Below, in pieces: positions 11,678-21,791 of a stretch of 64,000 nt of DNA (position 1 is the stretch's first letter; each line of letters starts with the position of its first letter). The DNA comes from Bryopsis sp. KO-2023 (Eukaryota; Chlorophyta; Ulvophyceae; Bryopsidales; Bryopsidaceae), in contig BSYQ01000001.1 in NCBI GenBank assembly GCA_030272585.1, positions 3,534,001-3,598,000 of the forward strand. Reading direction: 5' to 3'. A model generated the notes under the pieces. It was given only the letters and a program-made list of their open reading frames with translations. It did no database searches and was not told the DNA's origin. The translations under genes and the position numbers were made by a program.

Positions 11678-14600
11678 ATGGACGTGGAAGTTGCTGTGAA
11701 GGGCGAGGAGGCCGTTGCGACTCAGGGCGAAGTTGAGACGGCGAATGGTGAATTGAACGCCGAAAAAGAAGCGGAGAACGCCGGAGAAGGAAAGGAAACG
11801 CCGCAAGGCGACTCGAAGGAAGCTCCTGAAACGAACGGTACGGGATGGCGAAAATCTGTGAAGGAAACACCATCAGGGAATTTTCCACGACACGCGGTCA
11901 AGTACCGGCTTTGTGGAAAGAGTGTCTATGGGGGGGGGGTCGCGACTCGACGGGGTGTTTTGATAGAGTTCAATTTTTTGGGTGGGGCAAGAGGGGGGCG
12001 GGGCGGAAGCGGAGGTTGAGAGGCGGGTTTTTTGTTTTAGTTGCTGTGTGCGGAGCGGCGAGGATGTGGAGTGATTTCCCAAAATTATCACTGTGGAAGC
12101 GGTGTCGTGTGGCTATTGCCAAATTCGCATGGATTCTATGGACCATGGGCCGTCTACAGTGGAGTGCGTGCGCTCATGCACGGTGTCACGGTTCTGACGA
12201 GGAGACTCTTTGGGGTGGCCAACCTTTGTAATTTTTAGTCTGCGATCGTAAGCGCTCCTTCCGGACAAATAGGGGGGTGTGGCGCGCATCGGGGCTGTTA
12301 GTGGAATTTCGTGGTGGGGGGGTGACACTACACCCTGAACCCTTTTCCACGGGAAGCGGGGGGGTGTCACGCCTAAAAATAGTGTTACTGTGGCCAAAGG
12401 CAGGAGTTCTGCTCTCCTGGAAGAAAGTTGGAGCGGTGCAAGGACTTTAGTGGGCGTTGGGTTGGTTGACTCTTTGACCTGTTTCTTTCCTGGGGAGGTT
12501 TGATACGAACTTCTCGTGTGTTTTTTTTTTGCGTCTCCAGGTGAACAGGTCGTCCGCGCTGTGGAACAGGCGACGAATGAGGAGGCTCCTGTTGGTGAAG
12601 GTCGAGCATACATGGATGAGAATCCCGCAGCGATCGAAGGACTGCTGTTGCTCCAGCATTCTGCCAAGGAGGGGAAAGACGTCGAGGAAAGAGCGACCGA
12701 AGTCGTCAGCATCACGTCGACGCCTGCACCTTGTCAGGATTCGGTGGTGCCAACTGGGCCCACTGGTGCAGAGATCATTTCACCCAGGAGAAGGACTGTA
12801 AGTTTGTCAGGATTGTACAAGGATATGCAGGCAAACCCAGAGTTGAGGGATCCTGTGGCAAGGGCCAGAGCCAAACTCGGTGAGGCGATGGCCTTGCAAG
12901 TCAGGAGTGCAGACTCTCAAGCTGGGAAATCCGATAGGGTGGGGAGTGGGGAGGAGCAAGGGGCTGTGGAGGAAGGCAGTCAGGAGGCTGTTGTTGCAGC
13001 TTCGAGAAACATATGCAACCCAATTCACGAAGCGGTGCAGGGGAGGCTCCACAATGGTCCTGTCACGATGCCGGTCGGAGCAGGAAGAGGGAAAAACTTT
13101 TACAGGGGCGTATACATTCACAAGAATGTTTCCATGCCCTACTCGGTGATGAAGTATCAGAGCAAGCAATGGTTTCTGGGTTATTTCAAGACTGCACTGG
13201 AGGCAGCCAGGGCCTGGGATCTGGCGGCGTTGAAGAGAGCCATGGAGAGTCGGAGGCCTCTTTCCGGCACCAAACTGAACTACCCGTTGGAGGAGTACCT
13301 GGACAATCAGAGTCTGATCACTGCACTGGTTCAATCCAGTTTCGACGATGTCATAATGAAGCTGAGGAGCGCCAGCAACACTTCTCGAACCCAGCAAGAG
13401 GATGTGGAAATGGAGGAGTTGCTGGATGGCCAGGAAATCCCTGAAACAGACGATCAAGAAGGAAACGTGGAAATGGAGCAGACGGACAACAACCCCGTGA
13501 ATAAGGATGCAGGCCCTGATCAAGAAAACCTGACCAGAGTTGATGAAGTGATGGACGCCACTTTGGTCCGGAAACCTGTGAAGCAGCTCCGAACGATGCA
13601 TTCTGGTTCACGCTTGGCGCAGAACAACTGGATCAAGCGGCTCAGGGATGATCACAAGTTCAAGGGGGTGTATTTCTCCAGGGATGGGGTCCCCTATTCG
13701 AAGGTGGAGCTGGAAGGGAAATACCATTATCTGGGTAGATTCGACACCATGGAGGAAGCTGCTCGGGCATATGACTTGGCCACCCTGAAGAGAGCGATGA
13801 TTCACAACCAGACGTCTGTTTCGTTGAATTTCCCAGCTGAGGATTACATCCAGGACGATGAGTTGATGGGGTTTATGCGCACAGCAAATTGCGACCAAGT
13901 CGCACTTTTTATCAGGAATTTGGCTCTAAACAGACGTGGGACGAAAGCTGATGACAATCCTGCAAGGGGTATGCACAGGAGGGCTGCTGGGACGAAAAGG
14001 ATGAAACCAGACGGCTCTGGACTTGCCCTTGTGCTGGATGCTGATAACCGGCCGGTGCAAGCTGTGGACCCCACCAAAAGAGAGGGACTGGGGGGGGAGG
14101 TCGATTGGGCGAGTGTGGCCATGCAAGCTCAAAAAGGGCTCCAGCAGCGACAAGGTGATGCGGGCGGTTCGAGGAAAGCGATTCAGCAGTCCCGCCTCGT
14201 GCGAGTGAGAAGGACGATCTGCGATGAAAAGTTGCTGAAAAGGGTGTCTGAGGGAGTTGGATGGGTGCAAGTGGGGAGCAACACCTTCGCTGTTCGAATC
14301 ACGCAGATCTGTAATGCCCACTCGGACATGGTCAAGCAGATCCCAGGTGAGCATTGGCGTAGGCTGTTTCGATTGGATTATCCATCTTTTTTTCATGTTT
14401 CTTTCCCCTCTTCAAATGTTGGTTCAGTCCCTGTGCATGTTTCTTTGTGAGTTGAAAACATGTGTGGATTCTGAAACAAGCACTTTTTTTTTGTCTGCTT
14501 GTGCAGAGCCCATGGCAGCGTGGTTTGGGAGTGTGAAGTCGCAAAGCAGTCAACTGATCGAGCTGATCGACCCTGAGTTCAACAAGGCACACCAGCTGAA

Positions 14601-16321
14601 TTGCATCCAAAAGGAGGAAGGACTCAGGTTTTCGACTGGCTGGGGAAAGTTTGTCGATGACACGGGTTTGAACACGGGAGAAGTGCTGATTTTCTTCAGA
14701 ACCGATTGTGCTTGGAAATTACGCTACACTGTGGCCATATCACGAGAGGATGCTCAGGTAAATCCCTCTGGAAAATTCCTGTCCCTTCAGTTGGCACACA
14801 AAATGAAGCATGCGTTCTGTTTTTAAATGGTTTTCAAAAAGCAGGTTTATTTCGTGTTTTTAAACTAGGAATAATTGTTTTGAGTGAAATTGGACTCCTT
14901 GTACAGTGTACTTGTGGGGGAAGTGTTGATGATAGGGAAATGATTTGGTTATGCAGGCATTGAATGCTACTTCTGCTGCCAGCGCTGGTGATGTGTCCCA
15001 ATATCGTGTTGCACAATCGCAGCTGACTGCTCAGGTTGGACTCCAACCACAGAATCCTGCTGCGGTCAAACCTGTGGGGACTGCTGTTCGCTTCAAAGGG
15101 ATGCCTCAAGGTGCCCAAGTGGTTCAGAAACTGGGAGGAGGCCGGCTTCTCGTGCATTATCCTTCTGCAACCGAACCCGGGAAGAGAAATTTGGTCATTG
15201 TCAATGACCCCTCACGATATGTCGGCGCAGCACCACCCCAACAACCACAAGCTATTGCCACACAGCCACCAGGGGCAAGGAAACTCCAACAGGCCAAAAA
15301 GGTTGTATATTCTACCGGTGCTCCGATGATGGTGGACCCCACTCTCAATTTGCAATCCGCTGTGAGTGGAGTAGCAGCTTCGGGGCGGCACCAACCGATG
15401 CATCAGTTCACACCTGGTGTGAGGCCCGTTCAGTTGGGTGGGGCAAAACCCCTTGCTGCGACAGCAAGACCTGTACTTCAGCCTGGCGATTTGGCAAAAC
15501 AGCATGGAGAGAAGATGTATCTGGTGTCGGATTCGAAGGGACAAGTGCGTCTGGTGAACACCCATGGGCAGGTGGTCAACACCTCGGGCACAATTGTGGT
15601 GGACAGGAGTGGAAACGCTGTGCTTTCCCCCAAGACCCCCGCCACGACTCAGCAGTTGCAGCTTGTGGGATCCACAACCGAGGGTTTGCTTGCTGGGCAG
15701 AAAACAATGCCCATTGTTGGACCGAGTTTCCAAACCGTGGGGAACAAGAGAGTTCGCATCGGTGGCACAGAGCAAGTCCAAGTTGGAGTTTCGCTCCCTG
15801 CCTCTGCACCACAGCCACAAGCTGTTCTGCCCCAGACGATTCCAACTGGGCTTCAACTACCGGTAGCACCCCAGATCTTGCCAGAGGTTCCTCCCAGTCA
15901 AGTTGCAGCCCAACAAAGTGGGGTGGCTCAACAAGCTGCTGTGACATCAAGTGCAATCCCTGAAGGAAGTGGGCCTCAAACCATGAATGAGTTGGATGGA
16001 TCAACCCAAGTGCATCAGGTCGCCACAGAAGAGCAAGCCCCAGATGTGGAGATGGATGTGGATATGCCACAGGAGGGGGTTTCCCAGAGTGAGGCTGGTG
16101 CAACTGGAAAAGTGCCAGACTGGTACACAAGGATCTTTCAGATTCTGAGCTCATGTGATGGACTTGACACGGAAATGGTGACGAGGTACAAGTTCCAGTT
16201 TATTAACAAGATGACGGAGGTGCAGCAGAGGGCGAATTTCATGGAGTTGATCGCGCTGAATGCTGCAAACAAGCAGGAGGAGATTGTGACTTGGGTGAAG
16301 AACACATTGGGTGGCATGTGA
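11678..16321 (+). CDS. AP2-AP2-B3-like transcription factor
   Basis: Four exons join in phase (11678-11837, 12541-14346, 14507-14757, 14957-16321) to give 1193 residues. The first intron is 703 bp. Two AP2/ERF DNA-binding domains are visible at about 238-308 (core GVYIHKN..., WFLGYFKTALEAARAWD) and about 425-495 (GVYFSRDGVPY..., YLGRFDTMEEAARAYD). A B3-like domain follows at about 615-735, recognised from LRFSTGWGKFVDDTGLNTGE and the hydrophobic strand after it; its middle crosses two introns. The N-terminus is acidic. The last 450 residues are rich in Gln, Pro, Val and Ala and end in a short helical, charged domain I do not recognise (about 1125-1193). Plant RAV factors combine one AP2 with one B3; two AP2 plus B3 is not a layout I know. 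It is presumably nuclear and sequence-specific; target genes are unknown. Confidence 0.85.
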
Positions 16322-17254
16322 GAGCTTTTTTTTTTTTGCTGCCCATTATTGGGCTTTGGGGGAAAAGGAGGGGAGGGGAGGGGGTAACAAAGACAGAGAA
16401 TCGATGAAAGAAGAGTTTTGACCAGGATATTGAGTTGCTTGTGTAATTAATTGTTATGCGACAGAGAGATGGGGATAGGCAGGGGAATGGAGTGCAGAGT
16501 TGCATCGTGTTTTGTATTGTGTGAGTGAGGGAAGGGTCTTTTTTTTGGATAGTGGGTGGGTTGCCTCTGCCAATGCAACATGCATCTGTACCGCGGCAAC
16601 ATTGTAAACCGTGTGCTTTTATTCCACATGTTCTGGGCGAAATGGTGCTCATGGGTTTTCTCCAAACAAGGTTTGAGGCATATTCATCCAGATGCAATTG
16701 AGAACAGCAATAATATAAAAGCACTGAAAATCCCATTGACACTTCCCCAATGGGAGGAAGTGGCTGTGAGTGAATGCATGAGGGAGTCCGACAATTGAAA
16801 GACTGCAAATCGTTGGGGAGAGGGGGGGGGGGGGGGCTATATAGATATATATAGCCCCCCCCTGACCCTTTCGTTATTGTGTGAGTAACGCAGTCCACCT
16901 GTTCGTCATTGAAAGGAACAGAGGCGACGAAAACGCCCACCCACCCCACAAAAAAAATTGAGTCGTTGGGATTAGTGACCAGGAAACGGTTTCATCATCA
17001 CCAAGAAGATGTGTGCACGTGGTTGCTTCGGCCTCGGCAATTGGACGGACACCCACTCTTTCCTCGTCAGCCTCTCTGTGATGGGCTTGATAAGACGGTT
17101 TCGGAAAAGAGTTTAGAGACGGCTTTTCTTTGCTTAATCTCGCCGCGGCGATGTGGAGAAAACGAACAGCAGCCGAGGTATCCACGCTGCAAGGGGTTTC
17201 TGTTGCGGTTGGGGGTTGTGTGGGGGGGGTCAGTGCGTGCAGGAAAAACCTCGT
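16322..17254. other. Intergenic stretch after the AP2/B3 gene
   Basis: 933 bp with the AP2/B3 3' untranslated region and the upstream region of the ABC1-kinase gene. TGTAA, the usual green-algal polyadenylation signal, occurs about 120 bp after the stop codon (near 16441). A perfect G/C-capped inverted repeat lies at 16829-16862. No gene seen. Confidence 0.55.
16829..16862. repeat. Perfect 15-bp inverted repeat with G8/C8 ends
   Basis: Arms of eight G plus CTATATA, and TATATAG plus eight C, separated by the four bases GATA, form a perfect 15-bp stem. The G-run continues upstream to 16822, giving 15 G in a row. It sits about 510 bp after the AP2/B3 stop codon and about 390 bp before the next start codon. 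Confidence 0.9.
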
Positions 17255-20200
17255 ATGTTTGAAAGTCAACCATCACGCGTCGTTTCTTGTTTGGCTATTG
17301 CGCAGTCCCGGGCGATATCCCTAGCGGGGAAACTGAACTCTCTGGAGAAAGAGGAGCGGTTCTGGGAAGGAAGGCAGGACCCCGCCTTCTTCAGGTGGGT
17401 GTGTTCGAACGGTTTGTTTCTGTCTATGCCCGAGAGATTCTCGAAACCTTGCGCTCATCGTCGATTCTCCCTTTCCACAGCGTTTCCAAGACGAGGTCTG
17501 GCGCTCCCGAGCCCCGCCCATACGGTGAGGACTGGAATTGTACTGGATTCATCTCGGCGACATAAAGTTTTGCTGAATCATCGCTTTGATCTCCATTTTC
17601 ATTTTCGACATCGACTGGGCGCCGTAGGAAGGCGAAGAAAAAACTATCTGGGGGCAAGGCACAATGCTGGATTGTGGCTGCCGTTTGCTTTGCAAATCGG
17701 TGCAGGCCATGGGGGCGGTCCAGACCTTCGCCTGAAAGTGTTCCACTTCACAATGGGGGCAGCTTTCGCTGAAACCGAGGCTCGCATCGGCAGCATCCCA
17801 TTGAAGGAAAACGCAGGTACATGCCTATCCTCACAGGTAGATTGATTGATTGATTGATTGATTATCATGCGCAAGCATTACACTTGATGCATTTCATTTT
17901 CAATTATTCCATTCAATTATTTTAATTATCATTTTCAATTATTTTATTAATTACTTATAATGATTAATTATTTTGATGATCTTTTGTTTGTTTTGTTTTT
18001 ATTATTTTTGATTTTTTTGGGGGGGAGGATGGGATGTCGAGCGTTCCCGGCATCATCTTAAACAGAGATGAAAATAAAAAATCATCATTGCCTGTACATC
18101 ATTTTGTTGCCATTGAATCGATATCAAATGGCAAAAAAAAACAAAACATCAAATGCTGATGTATGTGAGGATGTGAATTTCCAGGGTGGGTGGGGAACCT
18201 GATTGAGGCAGCCACCTTTGCTGGCGAAATCGGGGGTGTGGTAATGGCACAGATTCTGTTTCCTCAAGTCATGGCATCGCTTGGGGGAATTTTCTGGATG
18301 ACGGGGTTGGCATCGATGTTGATGGGCCCAGATTCCATCATCAGAAAAGTGTTCTCCGGTTGGTTTGGAGGGAGAAAGGGAGGCTTGAAGAAGGGGTTAG
18401 GGAGAAGGCCACTCAAATCGCTGGAGGGTATGTGCGATTCGTTGAACTCCATGGCGCTCCAGCTTTCGGGCCCCATCACGGTGGTCTTCCTGGGCCATAT
18501 GCTGTGGAAGCGGATGCACCAGCGATCCCATGTAATTGATAACGAAGGAGAGAGGAAAATTCTCAAAAATATTAGTATCATGGAGCATTCATTTCCCCCC
18601 CAAAAAAAAATGAAATTTCAAGCTCCTTTGGCAATATATGCAATTCTGTTTTTATTTTTATTTTTAATTTGAGCAAGTCGTTTCAAATATGGGGTTCTCC
18701 CCTTGTCCTCAAAACAGAAATAAAGTATCAACAAGGTGCCGGATGCTGCTCCATCAGGGACGTTTTCCATTTGATAGTATATTTATTGGAAATCCTGGTG
18801 GTTTCAGAAACTGGCCGAGTCTTCCCTTGCGCTGATGGAAGTTTCCAGAAGCTACAACGTCGTGAGGCAAAACACCTCCAAAGGGAAATATGCCAGCGAT
18901 GAGGAAATCGAGCAAGCCTGGCTGGATACCCACAAGAAGGCTGCACAGAGAGTGGCTCACCTGATGACCGATTTGCCATCCAGGTCAGAAGAAACTGCCA
19001 TCCTTCCCCTCATGGACTTCAATCAATCTGGTTCATTTTTTTTTTTGCTCTTTTTTTCCGGAAGCTGCTGATGCATGGCCTTTTTTAGCTCCTGTGCCTT
19101 TTTTGGGGGGAAGATACTGGATTACATAGTTTGTATAAGATCAGGGGTACACATTCCTTGGACCATGCATTTCACTTGGGGGAGAGAAAGAATATCACTT
19201 CTATAGGTGTTGATTATTATTATTATTATTTATTTTTGGGGGGGGGGTTGAGGAATGGGGCAGTTGGGTGTTGAAGTCATGGTTATGGTGTGTCAGCCCT
19301 CCTCTGAAGCCTCTTCTTGACCTTTGGGAATCCACGGAAATGTGGGTTTTCATCCTGCCGGAGAGCTGCCACGGTCAACGGGGATTCGGCATGTCCGAAC
19401 CCCGCAGTGTGATGCTGTCCATCAACCATGGTCGGCACGCTCCCGCCAGCACCAGCTCCTCTCAAGACAGAGAAATCTCGTTTTCCGCATTCGAGTCGCC
19501 GAGACGAGTTCAACAGCAAGAGGACGAGGGTCCAAGCTGCTCCTTCGAACAACCCATGGAAAGAGTTTCCTCTCCTGGGAAAAAAGAGTGGGTTGGATTT
19601 CTTTCGAGGGGGAAGGGGGATGGCGGGGCATGTTCCAGCAGCTCGGAGGTGTCTGTGTGGGATAGCTGTGCGGATGCTGAGCGGTTGAGCCCTAATTGCA
19701 GGTCATCTCAAATGCCAGTTCTCAATGAAGAGGAAAACAGACCCTCCACGTCAGGGATGAGTTTCGATGAAAGTGAGCTGCCCCTGTTCGGCAGGCAGGA
19801 CCATGCACAGGAGGAAGAGCCTCTCACGTCTTTAGAAAAAACACTTTTGGTGGCGAGGGCTGTGAGATTATTTTTTATATTTATGCCCGTGGTTTTGTTC
19901 GGGGGCATTGTGTTGGTGTTGGCTAACTCGCTGGAATCAGGGGCTCAGAAAGAGAGGAATGCTGAACTGGCAGCTAAGAAGCAGAAAAAGGCCAGCGGGA
20001 TGAAGACGTGGGCATTCGATCGGCTGTTGGCTGGTTGCAGGTGGGTGGGATCGACCCCCAGTTTCCCCAACATTCAATACAATTGAAGCAATGAAGTGAT
20101 GCTCTGGCATGTCTCCTCAGGACTGAATGCTGCTCACAAGCCCTTTTGAAACTGCAATTGTGCTCCCTTGACCTTTTTCCTGGAATATTTGCAGTCGCAT

Positions 20201-21791
20201 AAGAATAAGTGTGATTGATAGTGCTTGGATTCGATCAAACGGAATTTCGTTTTTCCCATTAGGACGGGAGGTGCTGCGTTCATCAAATGGGGCCAGTGGT
20301 CGGCATCCAGAGAAGATCTCTTCCCTCCTGAATTCTGCGATGCCCTTTCTCAGCTGCACGACCAGGCTCCTGTTCATTCCATAAAGGAAACAAGGGATGC
20401 TATCCATCATGCTTTTGGAATCCCTTTGGAGGAGATATTCGAATCCTTCGAGGATGAGCCGCTGGCTTCTGGAAGCATCGCACAGGTGAACAATCGCCTC
20501 TATTTATTTCCCCACCTTCAATTCTCCTCGTTTCTATGTCAAAAACAACTGTTTTGTGTCTCTTTTGTCAGAAAGGGGGGGGGGGTGGAGGGATGTCCAC
20601 CATTGATTTCATATAATGAAAGAGGATTCACCATCGGAACAGAGTTCTGAGAGGAAGATTGAGTTTGCTGCAGGTACATCGAGCCACCCTCTGTCGATCT
20701 GGCCGCTCTATGCCTGTCATCGTCAAAGTTTGTCACCCTGGAGTCGCAAAAAACATTCACCAAGATTTCCAGGTTTTGAAGCCATTGGCTGCCTGGGCAT
20801 CCAACATCCCCTTGCTTCGAGGGCTGCCCTTGAAGGAATCGGTGTCGCAGTTTTCCCACACGATGACCGCCCAAGCCGACCTGCGTGTGGAGGCAGTTCA
20901 CATTCGCCGGATGTTCAATAATTTCAAGCGACATGGGGATTCGATAGTGATACCCGCTTTGGTGGACGAGTTGATTTCTGAGTCTGTCATCGTGGAGAGT
21001 TTCGAAGCAGGCAGGAGCGTGACGCATTACATCAAGAACCCCAGCCCGTTGAACACGAGAATCGTGGCCCTCGGTGTGGATGCCTATTTGAAAATGCTGC
21101 TGTCGGACAACGTGGTGCACACCGATTTGCACCCTGGTAACATTTTGGTCAGGGAAGTGGAGAAACCCGATGGGTCGAGCAGTTTGCAGATGATCTTGTT
21201 GGATTTCGGGTTGGTGGAGGAGCTCATGCCGAACGTGCGGAAGCATTTCATTTCGTTTCTCAACATGATCAGCAAGGGTGAGTTGTCATCTGAAAAAGGT
21301 CCCCGATAATTTCTTCATTACATACTCCATCAGTTTTTTCCCCTCGATGCCTTGTGTCATACATACCAGCTTAAGAATCGAGATCTGCAGAACCTCAATT
21401 TCTGCCGATCAGCAATTCACACAAGTCGGTGTGGTGTGGAGCAGGGGATGGGGAAAATGCTGCCCAGCATTTCCTTCACTGGAGCGATGATCAACAGTGC
21501 CCCGACCCCGAGGCTTTCGTGCAAGACATGGTGGCATTGTTCGAGGAGCACTGTGACGTACAGTCGCCCGAGGGAATCGACCTGGACAAAGTGATCAAAT
21601 CGATCCTGCTGCTGTCCAGAAATCATCGAGTGAGCATCGACAGCAGTTATGCAGCCATGGTGGTTGGTGTCTGTATTATTGTTGGTTTTGCGACAGGGCT
21701 GGACCCCAGAGTGAATCTGATGGATGCAGCGACGCCCGTTCTTTTGACTTATGCATTGACGGGGAGAGTAGTGGGAAGGATGTATGGATAA
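17255..21791 (+). CDS. ABC1/UbiB-family atypical kinase, ADCK2-like
   Basis: Nine exons chain in phase: 17255-17394, 17481-17524, 17706-17816, 18185-18531, 18808-18983, 19264-20040, 20263-20485, 20674-21277, 21445-21791 (922 residues). The last four carry the ABC1 kinase: AAFIKWGQWSASREDLFP (KxGQ motif), the Ala-rich loop LASGSIAQ, the Lys strand PVIVKVCHPG, catalytic HTDLHPGN and LLDFGLVEEL. The C-terminal strand RHRVS-like segment and FATGLDPRVNLMDAA resemble ADCK2. Such proteins support ubiquinone or prenyl-quinone metabolism in mitochondria or plastids. A hydrophobic stretch (RLFFIFMPVVLFGGIVLVL) precedes the kinase, as in ADCK2. The first five exons encode a hydrophobic region I do not recognise plus a motif, AWLDTHKKAAQRVAHLM, that resembles the pre-KxGQ helix of other ABC1 proteins. 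These could be a separate gene; the kinase part is secure, the upstream linkage less so. Confidence 0.75.
17841..17863. repeat. ATTG tetranucleotide repeat
   Basis: About five to six ATTG units inside the third intron of the ABC1-kinase gene, followed by about 150 bp of very AT-rich intron sequence. Confidence 0.85.

Noticed and set aside
12807-13601. 264-codon minus-strand open frame
   Set aside because: Antisense of the AP2 exon; its peptide has no domain while the sense strand encodes two AP2 domains.
15212-16154. Overlapping minus-strand open frames of about 200 codons
   Set aside because: Antisense shadows of the Gln/Pro-rich last exon of the AP2/B3 gene.
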